Source: Megasphaera lornae (GTDB lineage Bacteria > Bacillota > Negativicutes > Veillonellales > Megasphaeraceae). From it: 35,744 bases of DNA. The position numbers were made by a program, and so were the translations under genes. This document shows, piece after piece, positions 1-7,649 of the stretch (its first letter is position 1; the number at the start of each line of letters is the position of its first letter). The stretch lies in NCBI RefSeq assembly GCF_000214495.1, contig NZ_AFIJ01000006.1:1-35744 (forward strand), written 5' to 3'. A model generated the notes under the pieces. It saw only the letters and a list, made by a program, of their open reading frames with translations, ran no database searches and was not told the origin of the DNA.

Positions 1-16
1 AAAGCCGGAAGAATAG
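1..16. repeat. 16-bp exact direct repeat at the window edge
   Basis: The 16 bases at 1-16 (AAAGCCGGAAGAATAG) occur again at 393-408, where they encode the last codons (KPEE, stop) of the EamA gene. At 1-16 the open frame of the EamA gene reads the same bases in another phase. The repeat could be a contig-end artefact or the relic of a neighbouring paralogue. Confidence 0.5.
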
Positions 17-408
17 TAACCTGCGCCGTCATTTTCCCGACCCTGTCCCAAGGCCCGGCTTGGCACCGGAAAGCGCCGCCCGTCAATGCCGTAGCTATGA
101 TCTTCGGCGGCCTGCTGCCGACCTTCACCTTACGCCTGTGGCGCGCATTTCCCGTATTGGATCAAGCGGGTTGGGCGGCCGTCGCCTTTATCATTATTGT
201 CGGCACGGTCATTTCCTTTTCCTTTTTTATTCAGGGCGTCTGTGATATAGGTCCTTTAAAAGGTACCCTCATGGGTACCTTAGAACCCCTTGTCGCCTCT
301 GCCGTTTCCGCCTGTTGGCTGCACACGTCCTTTCACGCCGTCGAACTCCTCGGCTATGCGCTGATTTTATCCACTGTATTTATTATTATGGTAAAGCCGG
401 AAGAATAG
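1..408 (+). CDS. EamA-family (DMT) transporter, C-terminal part
   Basis: This is the C-terminal 135 residues of an inner-membrane drug/metabolite transporter. The reading frame is open from base 1 and the start lies outside the window. Three hydrophobic stretches are visible (around VNAVAMIFGG, then FIIIVGTVISFSFFIQGV, then LLGYALILSTVFIIMV). The order, including a GTLEPLVASAVSA segment, matches the second EamA repeat, where a conserved Pro-containing helix follows the E/P pair. Full-length members have about 300 residues and ten helices, so a little under half is seen here. Substrate cannot be predicted; family members export amino acids, nucleotides or drugs. The first 16 bases of the window recur exactly at the end of this gene in a different frame, which may be an assembly edge effect. 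Confidence 0.75.
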   Translation, partial: KAGRIVTCAVIFPTLSQGPAWHRKAPPVNAVAMIFGGLLPTFTLRLWRAFPVLDQAGWAAVAFIIIVGTVISFSFFIQGVCDIGPLKGTLMGTLEPLVASAVSACWLHTSFHAVELLGYALILSTVFIIMVKPEE

Positions 409-479
409 CCGTCGCCATCGGTCGGCACGGTCATAGTACGTATGACAAAAAATTAGTAACACAACGTTAAAAAATCGTG

Positions 480-485
480 TATAAT
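480..485 (+). promoter_or_regulatory. Candidate -10 for the radical SAM gene
   Basis: A perfect TATAAT lies 47 bases before the start codon at 533. No good -35 is found at the right distance (TAACAC at 457-462 is the best), so the call rests on the -10 and on the gene-free position. Confidence 0.4.
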
Positions 486-532
486 AACGGGTATACCTTA
501 ATGGCAAAAACAATCTACAAGGAGGGTATACT

Positions 533-1420
533 ATGTTCATTGATGATGCGCCGGGGCCGGTCTTTCGACCGCCCAGTGAAGCGCGCAGTTTTATTCTTCG
601 TGTAACCATCGGCTGTTCCCATAACCGGTGTACATTCTGTTCTATGTATAAAGACTCGTCCTATCGGATTCGTTCGTTGGCGGAGATTGACGGGATTATT
701 GAACGCGGCGCCCGGGCTATGCCGTATGTACGACGTATTTTTCTGGCCGACGGCGATGCGCTGGTCTTGCCGACGGCAAGTTTGTTGCATATTTTAAAAA
801 AATGTTATGACACCTTTCCGCAGATTACCCGCATAGGCGCCTATGCGACTCCCAATGATATTAATCGTAAAACGCCCGAAGAGTTGCAGGCCTTAAAGGA
901 CGCCGGACTGGATATTTTATATATGGGTATAGAAAGCGGCGATGACGTCGTCTTACATCATATCCGCAAAGGTACAACGGGAGAACGCACGATTCGCGCC
1001 GGCCGAAAAGCCTTGGCGGCGGGCATGAAATTATCGACCATGATTTTACTCGGTCTGGGCGGCAAAGAACGCACCCGCGAACATGCCTTACATACGGCGC
1101 AGGTCATTTCCGCCATTCAACCGACCATGCTCAGCGCTTTATCGTTAATTATTCCCTATGGTTCCCCCCTCTATGAGGAAGTACGGGCCGGCACTTTTAC
1201 GCCGTTAACGGCACGCGGCTTTTTAGAAGAATTGGCCTGTATTATCCGGGACATAGAAGTAACCCGTCCCTGTATTTTCCGCAGCAACCATGTGTCCAAC
1301 CTCTTTCCGGTGGGAGGCACGTTGCCACAAGATAAAGAATCTATGCTGCTGAATTTGGAAACCTTTATTCCGCAAGCGGACGATACCTGTCCCTTATTAA
1401 ATGATAACGGTAATTTTTAA
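533..1420 (+). CDS. Radical SAM protein of unknown substrate
   Basis: A 295-residue cytosolic radical SAM enzyme. The cluster motif GCSHNRCTFC places cysteines at 28, 33 and 36, that is CX4CX2C rather than the classic CX3CX2C. I recognise this GCSHN(R/K)C(T/A)FC form from a COG1032-like group common in anaerobes. After it come a GD-type stretch (FLADGDAL, about 80-87) and YMGIESGDD (about 141-149), corresponding to the usual SAM-contact strands, then a glycine-rich LLGLGGKER segment. No B12-binding, SPASM or TRAM domain is present, and the protein has the usual length for a stand-alone core domain. The start is well supported by AAGGAGGG at 519-526. The gene stands alone and ends at a strong hairpin. 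The fold call is firm; the reaction is unknown. Confidence 0.85.
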   Translation: MFIDDAPGPVFRPPSEARSFILRVTIGCSHNRCTFCSMYKDSSYRIRSLAEIDGIIERGARAMPYVRRIFLADGDALVLPTASLLHILKKCYDTFPQITRIGAYATPNDINRKTPEELQALKDAGLDILYMGIESGDDVVLHHIRKGTTGERTIRAGRKALAAGMKLSTMILLGLGGKERTREHALHTAQVISAIQPTMLSALSLIIPYGSPLYEEVRAGTFTPLTARGFLEELACIIRDIEVTRPCIFRSNHVSNLFPVGGTLPQDKESMLLNLETFIPQADDTCPLLNDNGNF

Positions 1421-1422
1421 AA

Positions 1423-1451
1423 AAAGCCGCTCTGCTTTGCAGAGCGGCTTT
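1423..1451. terminator. Bidirectional intrinsic terminator
   Basis: A perfect 13-bp stem (1423-1435 with 1439-1451) has a three-base loop. On the minus strand it is followed by a run of at least six T residues, ending the cobT-aminotransferase transcript. On the plus strand the T tract is only three bases, so it serves the radical SAM gene less well. Confidence 0.85.
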
Positions 1452-1466
1452 CGTGTATCTATCCGT

Positions 1467-2708
1467 CTATCTATCTTCCGTCGCCGTCGCTTGTATAGCC
1501 GCCGCCAATCCGGGAAGTTGTCGTTCGGGAATCGAACAAATCCCCAACCGTATCCCGCCATGGACGGGAAGGGCAAAAATACGGCGCGCCTGCAACCGTC
1601 GACACACCTGCATCGGCGCGGCATGCGGCAGGGAAATAAAAAATCCCGCCGTATACGGAATCATAGGCAACCCCGTCGCCCGCGCTTCTTTCGTAAACAT
1701 AGCGGCCCGTCGCATAATGGTATCAAAAAACGCCCGTCGTTCCGCTTCCAATTCGGCGGTCAGCGTCTTATCCCGTCGAATGTTCGTCAGTAACGTCATG
1801 GCGGCCCGATTCACATTGGACCACGCCGTACGCGCCGAATATTTTCCCAATTCCCTAAATTCATCAATGACCGCCCGCGAAGACGACAGTCCCACTAAAG
1901 CACCCGTCCGTTGTCCGTACAACGTATAGCCTTTGGACATGCTGAAGGCAATCATAATCAACAAATGCTCTCCCGCGCCTTTAAACAGCTCCATAAAGCG
2001 ACGAACTTCATGCGGTTCGCCGCTGTACGCGATATACGCAATATCCACTACCAGGCTCAGCCGTTTCCCCTTTTTTTCCTCTTCGCCGCACACATCCATC
2101 ACTGCCCGCCAATCGTCATAAGTCAAGGCAAAGCCCGTAGGATTGTGTGCGGGCGTATTTAAAATAATCACTAAAGAGTCTTGGGTTTGCAACAATTCAT
2201 GCACTGCTTCGGCAAACGCTTCCTGATGAAACGTGCCGTCCTCCCGTAATAATGTAAAGGTCCGTACTTTTCGTCCCACTTCTTCACAGACACTGTCATA
2301 TACGGCCCAGCGCCAATCGGCAACCAGAACCCGTTCGCCCCGTTCGGCATAATTGGCGACGGCAATGTGCAGGGCACCCGTACCGCCGGCAGTAGCCACG
2401 GTTTCACAATACAGGTCCGGCCGACGGTCCGCAAAAACTTCTTCCTGAACCGCCCGACCGTACGAGTCTAAGCCCAAAGGAGGCGCATAGGCGACAAAAT
2501 CGCGTATGGGCAATGCCCGATACAGTTTTTCCACTAACGGCAGACAGGCGATTTTGCCGTCTTCCCCGGCATAACACCCGACCGTGGCATTGACCACCCG
2601 ATCCGCGCCGTACTGTGCCGCGGCCTGTTGTGCTGCCATGCCGATACTGAATACCACATCTTGTAATTTTTTTCCTTCTCTGTCGGCTGCCGCCATCCTC
2701 GTTGCCAT
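1467..2708 (-). CDS. Class I/II PLP aminotransferase
   Basis: A cytosolic fold-type I aminotransferase of 413 residues. Visible landmarks are AGGTGALHIA (about 107-116, phosphate cup), NTPAHNPTG with Asn189, the cofactor-pairing Asp222 with Tyr225, the Schiff-base lysine in SMSKGYTLYGQR (Lys259, with Arg267) and a C-terminal GGIRLGICS stretch that should carry the carboxylate-binding arginine. The SMSK..LYGQR.GAL pattern resembles the aspartate/aromatic aminotransferase branch (TyrB-like) more than the AspC-Ib or MalY branches. Substrate is not settled. The frame extends to a GTG at 2750, but that codon has no ribosome site. The ATG at 2708 has GAGG eight bases upstream and is preferred. It lies 57 bases downstream of the cobT-like gene, probably in one transcript ending at 1423-1451. 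Confidence 0.85.
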   Translation of the reverse strand: MATRMAAADREGKKLQDVVFSIGMAAQQAAAQYGADRVVNATVGCYAGEDGKIACLPLVEKLYRALPIRDFVAYAPPLGLDSYGRAVQEEVFADRRPDLYCETVATAGGTGALHIAVANYAERGERVLVADWRWAVYDSVCEEVGRKVRTFTLLREDGTFHQEAFAEAVHELLQTQDSLVIILNTPAHNPTGFALTYDDWRAVMDVCGEEEKKGKRLSLVVDIAYIAYSGEPHEVRRFMELFKGAGEHLLIMIAFSMSKGYTLYGQRTGALVGLSSSRAVIDEFRELGKYSARTAWSNVNRAAMTLLTNIRRDKTLTAELEAERRAFFDTIMRRAAMFTKEARATGLPMIPYTAGFFISLPHAAPMQVCRRLQARRIFALPVHGGIRLGICSIPERQLPGLAAAIQATATEDR

Positions 2709-2765
2709 CCTATCATCCTCATTTCTCTGCACTCTGTCCGCAGGCTTCACGCCATGCGAAAACGC

Positions 2766-3767
2766 TTACTCCGCCTGCAGGCGGCCCAATACTTGTTGCG
2801 CCGCATCCGCCAAGGCCAACCCCAAGGCCGCCCCCGTTCCCTGCCCGTCAAGATGTCCCGTTTCCAAAAACGGCGTTTGCCCCAATTTTTGCATCTGCAT
2901 ACGATGTACGGGCTCGTCATAATGTTCCGAAGGAAACACATACTGCGCCGTTGCCGGACATAAGGCTTGTGCCGTCAACACGGCGGCACCGGTCACGGCC
3001 GTATCGAAAAATACGCACCGTTCATGGTAGGCGGCGCCCAAAATAAACCCGGTCATTGCCGCAATATCCGGCGCCCCCGCTTGTTGTAACACGTCTAACG
3101 GCGCGGCGGGGGACAAGCGTTTTTGCGCAATACCGGTCAATAAATGACGGGTTTCCGCATCGGTACAGTCCTGAATGCGGGGAGACAAATCCGTGCGACA
3201 ATATACGGCGGTCATAACCAGTGCCGTTACGAAGGCGCGTTCTCCCAACTGCCCGATTCCCAGTACGTCATATCCTTCCGCCGCCAGCGTATCCGCCAGT
3301 TGCACCCCGCTGAACAGAGCATCGAGCATTTCATCTGCCGTCATAGCTGCGCCTTTTTCCCAAAAGCGGGCGCCTTTCATGACCTGCAAATCTTGTACGC
3401 CCGGCGATTCCGGTACCGGATCTTCCAGTCCCATTTCCAGCAACAACACGCCGGCACCGACACGATGCGCCACCTGATTAATCGGACCGCAACCGGCGGC
3501 GATTTTTTCCGCCGCCGCCTTGCTTTGCCGTCCGTGCGTCTTATTTTCTTTCCCGTCAACGGCATGATCGGCGGCAAAAATCAGTACCGCTTTTTTTAAG
3601 GAAGTACGACTTCGGTCTTTAAGAATACCTCCCAATTGCGCCGCCAACGCTGCCAATTTCGGGTCCGTCTGCGGACAATGTCGGCGTAACCGCTCCCGTA
3701 ACGCCGCGACCGCCCGGGTATCCGTCGGCTTGATTTGTTGTAGTAATGCCGCCAATTCACGATCCAT
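2766..3767 (-). CDS. cobT: Divergent CobT-family phosphoribosyltransferase
   Basis: 333 residues related to nicotinate-nucleotide:dimethylbenzimidazole phosphoribosyltransferase, the enzyme that activates the lower ligand of cobamides. Family landmarks are FAADHAV (64-70), a GPINQVAHRVGAG stretch (94-106), KGAAMTADE (138-146), APDIAAMTGFILGAA (232-246) and the terminal GQGTGAALGLALADAA. Several key positions differ. The catalytic glutamate of Salmonella CobT (Glu317 in LGEG[ST]GA) is Gln309 here, the GEMGIGNTT loop reads VLGIGQLGER (168-177), and the DGFIS strand reads DTAVT. It may therefore act on another base, as ArsAB-type enzymes do, or be inactive alone. AAGGAG lies seven bases before the ATG. 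The next gene is an aminotransferase. No cobalamin riboswitch is seen upstream. Confidence 0.75.
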   Translation of the reverse strand: MDRELAALLQQIKPTDTRAVAALRERLRRHCPQTDPKLAALAAQLGGILKDRSRTSLKKAVLIFAADHAVDGKENKTHGRQSKAAAEKIAAGCGPINQVAHRVGAGVLLLEMGLEDPVPESPGVQDLQVMKGARFWEKGAAMTADEMLDALFSGVQLADTLAAEGYDVLGIGQLGERAFVTALVMTAVYCRTDLSPRIQDCTDAETRHLLTGIAQKRLSPAAPLDVLQQAGAPDIAAMTGFILGAAYHERCVFFDTAVTGAAVLTAQALCPATAQYVFPSEHYDEPVHRMQMQKLGQTPFLETGHLDGQGTGAALGLALADAAQQVLGRLQAE

Positions 3768-3805
3768 TCCCTTACTCCTTCCCGGATATCTTCTGCAATA
3801 TTTTT

Positions 3806-3834
3806 ATTATAGCATACTGCCGGCCGTCTGTTAT
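3806..3834 (-). promoter_or_regulatory. Promoter of the cobT-aminotransferase operon
   Basis: The minus strand carries an extended -10 (TGCTATAAT; TATAAT at 3806-3811) and a modest -35 ATAACA at 3829-3834, with a 17-base spacer, about 40 bases before the cobT start. Confidence 0.6.
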
Positions 3835-3865
3835 ATAGTTCCCCTGTCGTATATTGTATACATAC

Positions 3866-3900
3866 AAAAAAGGATACCGCTCCCTACTACGGTATCCTTT
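3866..3900 (-). terminator. Intrinsic terminator of the Fe-ADH gene
   Basis: An 11-bp perfect stem (3869-3879 with 3890-3900, ten-base loop) is followed on the minus strand by six T residues. It separates the Fe-ADH gene from the cobT operon. Confidence 0.85.
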
Positions 3901-3913
3901 CCGTCACCATGCC

Positions 3914-4957
3914 TCAAGGCTGCTCTTTACTCTTGTCGGCCAGCTCCGCCAGCGCCTGTTGAAACGCTGCCGCCGCCGATTCGTTTTCTTCTCGCGAAGC
4001 CGCGGCGATTTCCCGAGCCCACACCTCCGGCGCCGCCATATCCGCCAACGAACACGGTAAGCCGATCTTTTTATAAAACGCATATAATTGCCTATATACG
4101 TCCTCTTGCCGCCGCCGGACGGTCAACAGCAACAAGCCCAGTGCCAGAGCCTCGCCGAAACAGGTGGTTTGCCGAATGCTCGGCACACCCGCTACGACAT
4201 GATACAGGTCCTGCGCCGAAAATTCCCGCGCCGCCGCCTCGCCGTCGGCAGTACGGCCGAACACGGTCGGCATTCCCGCCTGTATAATAATCTGTATAAA
4301 CGCCTTTTCCACGGCTGCGGACAAGGTATGATTCTTAAAATCCGTCAACGCCTGTTCCCCGTACTGTAAAAACGAAGTCAGCATTTCATTCCGCAACGCC
4401 TGCTGCGATTGCGCCGCCCAAAGGTGTGACAACGCCGTCGCCAGGCCGGCGCGAAAATGTTCCCACGGTGCCGTCATTAAAATCGGCGTGTGCAAAAAGG
4501 TGTGCACTGCCGGTCGACGGACCGGAAAATATCCGCCGAACGTACCGTCTTCTTGATATAACGTAGCTACCGCCGTAGCGGCGGCACCCGTAGACGGCGT
4601 CGTCGGAAACGCAAAAAAGGGCTTGTGCGTCTTATCCGCCGCCAGCTTGGCCGTATCCAACGCCCGACCGCCGCCGACGCCGAAAATCATCTGTCCCGCC
4701 TGAATAAACGGATTCGTCACTAAAGAAGCCACACTTTCCATGGTCGCTTCGCCGCCGTACGGCACGACTTCCAACACGCGAATATCTTGTTGCGCCAAAG
4801 CCGGCAATAAATAGGCATGCACCTTTTCCAAGGCCGTAACGCCCCCGATGATCACGGCTTGTTCGCCGAAAAAGCCGGTAACTTCGCCGATGCGATCATA
4901 AGCGTCCGTGCCGATAGTAAACGACGGCATATATATGGATTCATGAGAAATAGCCAT
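3914..4957 (-). CDS. Iron-containing alcohol dehydrogenase family protein with altered metal site
   Basis: 347 residues of the glycerol dehydrogenase / Fe-ADH fold. The N-terminal NAD(P) half shows GVGGGRALDTAK (94-105) and FPTTPSTGAAATA (117-129). The C-terminal helical half should bind the metal. Compared with GldA, whose ligands are one Asp and two His, the Asp position (GIGDALATWFEA) is Thr174 in GLATALSHLW. The first His is kept (His253 in YHVVAGVPS), and the second (HGEKVAFG) is Phe267 in CFGEALALG. With two of three ligands gone, a metal-dependent oxidoreductase activity is doubtful. The ATG at 4957 is preferred to the upstream in-frame start at 4978, because AAGGAG lies about eight bases before it. 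It is transcribed from its own promoter and ended by the hairpin at 3866-3900. Confidence 0.8.
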   Translation of the reverse strand: MAISHESIYMPSFTIGTDAYDRIGEVTGFFGEQAVIIGGVTALEKVHAYLLPALAQQDIRVLEVVPYGGEATMESVASLVTNPFIQAGQMIFGVGGGRALDTAKLAADKTHKPFFAFPTTPSTGAAATAVATLYQEDGTFGGYFPVRRPAVHTFLHTPILMTAPWEHFRAGLATALSHLWAAQSQQALRNEMLTSFLQYGEQALTDFKNHTLSAAVEKAFIQIIIQAGMPTVFGRTADGEAAAREFSAQDLYHVVAGVPSIRQTTCFGEALALGLLLLTVRRRQEDVYRQLYAFYKKIGLPCSLADMAAPEVWAREIAAASREENESAAAAFQQALAELADKSKEQP

Positions 4958-5006
4958 AATTCTTTCTCCTTCCGGCAATTCCTTTTTTCTTTCTGAAAAC
5001 AGTCAC

Positions 5007-5035
5007 ATTATAGCATGATTTTTTCCCCTTTTCCA
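5007..5035 (-). promoter_or_regulatory. Promoter of the Fe-ADH gene
   Basis: On the minus strand an extended -10 TGCTATAAT (TATAAT at 5007-5012) sits 17 bases from TGGAAA (5030-5035), about 50 bases before the start codon. Confidence 0.6.
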
Positions 5036-5236
5036 CCGTATATATGAAATTAATTATTAATGTCGTTCGTTTTCGTGCCAAGTTTCTTGCTAAAAAAGAA
5101 TGGCTGCAACGGGTTTGCTTTAAAGTTTACCGATATGCATAATTATATGGAATTGCATTTTTCGCATAGTCTTCCATTTCTTTATTTAGTATGCAAAATG
5201 GGTTACTTTATTTTATTTGTTTTAAGCACAGTTGCC

Positions 5237-5265
5237 TTGAAAACTCCATATTTGTTTTATATAAT
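5237..5265 (+). promoter_or_regulatory. Promoter of cstA
   Basis: TTGAAA (5237-5242), a 17-base spacer and TATAAT (5260-5265) form a near-consensus vegetative promoter. It predicts a 5' leader of about 84 bases before the cstA start at 5356. Confidence 0.7.
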
Positions 5266-5355
5266 GATTGTGACATATAGGAATAGGCTTTGATTTTGAT
5301 TATTAATACGTATTTGTTTCACGCCTATTCACTTTATTTAAAGGAGGTTTTTCAT

Positions 5356-7242
5356 ATGAACGGGTTGTATCTTGTTATCATTTCAGCCTTAGTGCTCGTG
5401 TTGGGCTACCGTTTTTACGGCGCTTTTATTGCCGCCAAAGTTCTTACGGTAAACCAATACAAAGTAACACCCGCATTTCGTTTTGAAGACGGCCACGACT
5501 ATGTACCGACCAACAAATATGTCGTATTCGGCCATCATTTTGCCGCCATTGCCGGCGCCGGTCCTTTAGTAGGTCCGGTAATCGCCGCGCAATTCGGGTA
5601 TTTGCCGGGAGCCCTGTGGATTCTCATCGGCGGGGTTTTGGCGGGAGCCGTGCACGACATGGTTATTCTCTTCTGTTCCATGCGGTACGACGGCAAATCC
5701 ATTGCACAAATCGCCAAGGCGCAGTTGGGCGACAAAGTCGGTCTGGCCACGTCCTTTGCCGTGCTCTTCCTGAACATTCTGGCCATGGCGGGCATGGCGG
5801 TGGTTATTGTCAATGCCTTACACGACAGCCCGTGGGGCACATTTACCATCGGCATGACCATTCCTATCGCCATTTTTGTCGGCATTTATTTACAATTTAT
5901 TCGTCCCGGAAAAATTCAGGAAGCAACCGTCATCGGGGTCATTCTTACCTTATTGGCCGTAGTGGCCGGGCCTGCCGTAGCGGCTTCGCCCGTATTGGCG
6001 CCGCTCTTTACCATCAGCGCCCACGGCATCGGCGTAGCCCTCATTATTTACGGGTTCATTGCCGCCGCCCTGCCGGTTTGGCTGCTCCTGGCACCGCGTG
6101 ATTACTTATCCACGTATATGAAAATCGGTACCATCGGTGCGCTGGCCTTGGGAATTATCATTGTCGGCCCGACGATCCAAATGCCGGCGACTACGCAATT
6201 TATTGCCGGCGGCGGTCCCGTTATTACCGGTCCGGTATTACCGTATATTTTCATTACCATCGCCTGCGGCGCCGTATCGGGATTCCATTGCATGATTTCT
6301 ACGGGGACCACGCCCAAAATGTTGATGAACGAACGTTCCATTTTACCGGTAGGCTACGGCGCCATGCTGACCGAATCCTTTGTCGGCATGATGGCGTTGA
6401 TCGCCGCTTGTTCCTTGGTTCCCAACGATTATTTCGCCATTAACTCTACGGCCATAAAATTCCAGGCCTTAGGATTACAGGTCGTCGATTTACCGCAACT
6501 TTCCGCCATGGTCGGCGAAAACGTCGCTCATCGTCCGGGCGGTGCCGTTTCCCTGGCCGTCGGGATGGCGCATATTTTCTCCCGCCTCCCCGGGTTGGAT
6601 CACCTCATGAACTATTGGTATCACTTCTGTATCATGTTTGAAGCCCTCTTCATCATGACCATTATTGATGCCGGTACCCGTGTAGGTCGGTATTTGGTGC
6701 AGGAATTAATCGGTCGCGTTTGGCCGAAATTCGGCGATACCACCTGGACCCCCGGAAGCATCATCGCCTCGGCGCTGATTTCCGGTGCCTGGGGCTATAT
6801 CGTCCTCCAAGGAAATCTTTCTACGATTTGGCCCATATTCGGGGTTTCCAACCAATTATTGGCAATCATTACGCTTTCCATTTCGTCCGTAGTCATTTGC
6901 AGCATGGGGAAGGCCCGCTATATTTGGGTAACGGCGATTCCGTGGGCGTTCCTGACCGTCATGATTTTCTGGGCGGATTGCCTGAACATGTTTAACATTT
7001 ATCTCCCGAAAGGGGAATATCTGCTCTTCAGCGTCTCCGCCATTATGGCGCTCCTGGTTATTATTGTCAGTGTCGCTTCCATTCGGAAATGCTTCTATTT
7101 AAGCAAAACCGTCCCGGCAAGCTACACCACCACCAAGACGGCGGAAGCGGAAGAACTGAAACATTTGGAAGCGCTCATCGCGCAAGATACGGAAGAAGGA
7201 CGCGTGGCCAAACGGTTCAAAGAACTGACGTTGTCCCATTAA
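5356..7242 (+). CDS. cstA: CstA-family carbon starvation / pyruvate or peptide transporter
   Basis: 628 residues, an integral membrane protein with about 16 hydrophobic segments. The family signatures are near the N-terminus (YVPTNKYVVFGHHFAAIAGAGP, given here as YVPTNKYVVFGHHF then AAIAGAGP) and in the middle (FHCMISTGTTPKML). Family members take up pyruvate (BtsT, CstA) or peptides by cation coupling. A fermentative anaerobe could use this one for either. It is shorter than E. coli CstA (about 700), mainly at the C-terminus. The frame opens upstream, but the ATG at 5356 has AAGGAGG at 5341-5347 and starts directly with the first helix. It is monocistronic: a strong promoter stands before it and a strong terminator after it. 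Confidence 0.9.
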   Translation: MNGLYLVIISALVLVLGYRFYGAFIAAKVLTVNQYKVTPAFRFEDGHDYVPTNKYVVFGHHFAAIAGAGPLVGPVIAAQFGYLPGALWILIGGVLAGAVHDMVILFCSMRYDGKSIAQIAKAQLGDKVGLATSFAVLFLNILAMAGMAVVIVNALHDSPWGTFTIGMTIPIAIFVGIYLQFIRPGKIQEATVIGVILTLLAVVAGPAVAASPVLAPLFTISAHGIGVALIIYGFIAAALPVWLLLAPRDYLSTYMKIGTIGALALGIIIVGPTIQMPATTQFIAGGGPVITGPVLPYIFITIACGAVSGFHCMISTGTTPKMLMNERSILPVGYGAMLTESFVGMMALIAACSLVPNDYFAINSTAIKFQALGLQVVDLPQLSAMVGENVAHRPGGAVSLAVGMAHIFSRLPGLDHLMNYWYHFCIMFEALFIMTIIDAGTRVGRYLVQELIGRVWPKFGDTTWTPGSIIASALISGAWGYIVLQGNLSTIWPIFGVSNQLLAIITLSISSVVICSMGKARYIWVTAIPWAFLTVMIFWADCLNMFNIYLPKGEYLLFSVSAIMALLVIIVSVASIRKCFYLSKTVPASYTTTKTAEAEELKHLEALIAQDTEEGRVAKRFKELTLSH

Positions 7243-7253
7243 AATCTCGGTCC

Positions 7254-7294
7254 GACAAAAAGACTCTCCCTCCTCGGGAGAGTCTTTTTTTGTC
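7254..7294 (+). terminator. Intrinsic terminator of cstA
   Basis: Stem GACTCTCCC (7262-7270) with GGGAGAGTC (7276-7284), five-base loop, extended by A/T pairs and followed by seven T residues (7285-7291), 12 bases after the stop codon. Confidence 0.9.
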
Positions 7295-7329
7295 GACTCG
7301 GAAACTGCGAAACAACCCCGACGGGACAC

Positions 7330-7368
7330 AAAAAAATCGGCATCGATACATACGTATCAATGCCGATT
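7330..7368 (-). terminator. Intrinsic terminator of rpsF-ssb-rpsR
   Basis: A 15-bp stem with one mismatch (7335-7349 with 7354-7368, four-base loop) is followed on the minus strand by a T run, directly after the rpsR stop. Confidence 0.9.
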
Positions 7369-7375
7369 CATCGCC

Positions 7376-7606
7376 TTATTCCGCCGTATACGGAAGCAAA
7401 GCAATAGCTCTGGCCCGTTTAATCGCAATCGTCAATTTCCGTTGATGTTTTGCACATACTCCGGAAATCCGACGCGGTAAAATTTTACCGCGTTCTGTCG
7501 TAAAACGACGAAGTTTAGCAGTATCTTTATAGTCGATCAGGTCTACATGATCCACACAGAAATTACATACTTTTCTTCTCGGTTTTCTCGAGCGATCTCT
7601 TTTCAT
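7376..7606 (-). CDS. rpsR: 30S ribosomal protein S18
   Basis: 76 residues, the usual length, a small-subunit protein of the central domain that pairs with S6. The core [20 protein letters not shown] and the basic C-terminal segment [17 protein letters not shown] are diagnostic. Cysteines in VCNFC near the N-terminus and VCAKH later form the CXXC...CXXH pattern of the zinc-binding S18 form. AAGGAGG lies seven to eight bases before the ATG. It is the last gene of the rpsF-ssb-rpsR operon. Confidence 0.97.
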   Translation of the reverse strand: MKRDRSRKPRRKVCNFCVDHVDLIDYKDTAKLRRFTTERGKILPRRISGVCAKHQRKLTIAIKRARAIALLPYTAE

Positions 7607-7649
7607 ATTGATTTCCTCCTTTTTTAATTAAGAAGGGCTGTCTTTGACA

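Larger units (their letters stand above)
4958..5355. other. AT-rich divergent intergenic region
   Basis: These 398 bases separate the Fe-ADH gene (-) and cstA (+) and are clearly more AT-rich than the flanking genes. They hold a divergent promoter on each strand (5007-5035 and 5237-5265) and the cstA ribosome site. A 77-codon frame at 5060-5293 has no ribosome site and no recognisable composition, so I do not call it a gene. No riboswitch fold was recognised. Confidence 0.6.

Noticed and set aside
3768-3868. Cobalamin riboswitch upstream of the cobT-like gene
   Set aside because: The leader is only about 30 bases and contains no B12-box.
5101-5120. TGGC...TTGC as a possible sigma-54 promoter before cstA
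   Set aside because: The two elements are three bases too far apart for the fixed GG-N10-GC spacing of sigma-54.
5060-5293. A 77-codon open frame in the AT-rich region before cstA
   Set aside because: No ribosome site, no recognisable protein, and a mapped-looking promoter (5237-5265) lies inside it. The length is expected by chance in AT-rich DNA.
6106-6114. DnaA boxes (TTATCCACG here and TTATCCACT at 367-375) as part of an origin
   Set aside because: Both lie inside coding sequence, are single and far apart, and no AT-rich unwinding region or dnaA gene is present.
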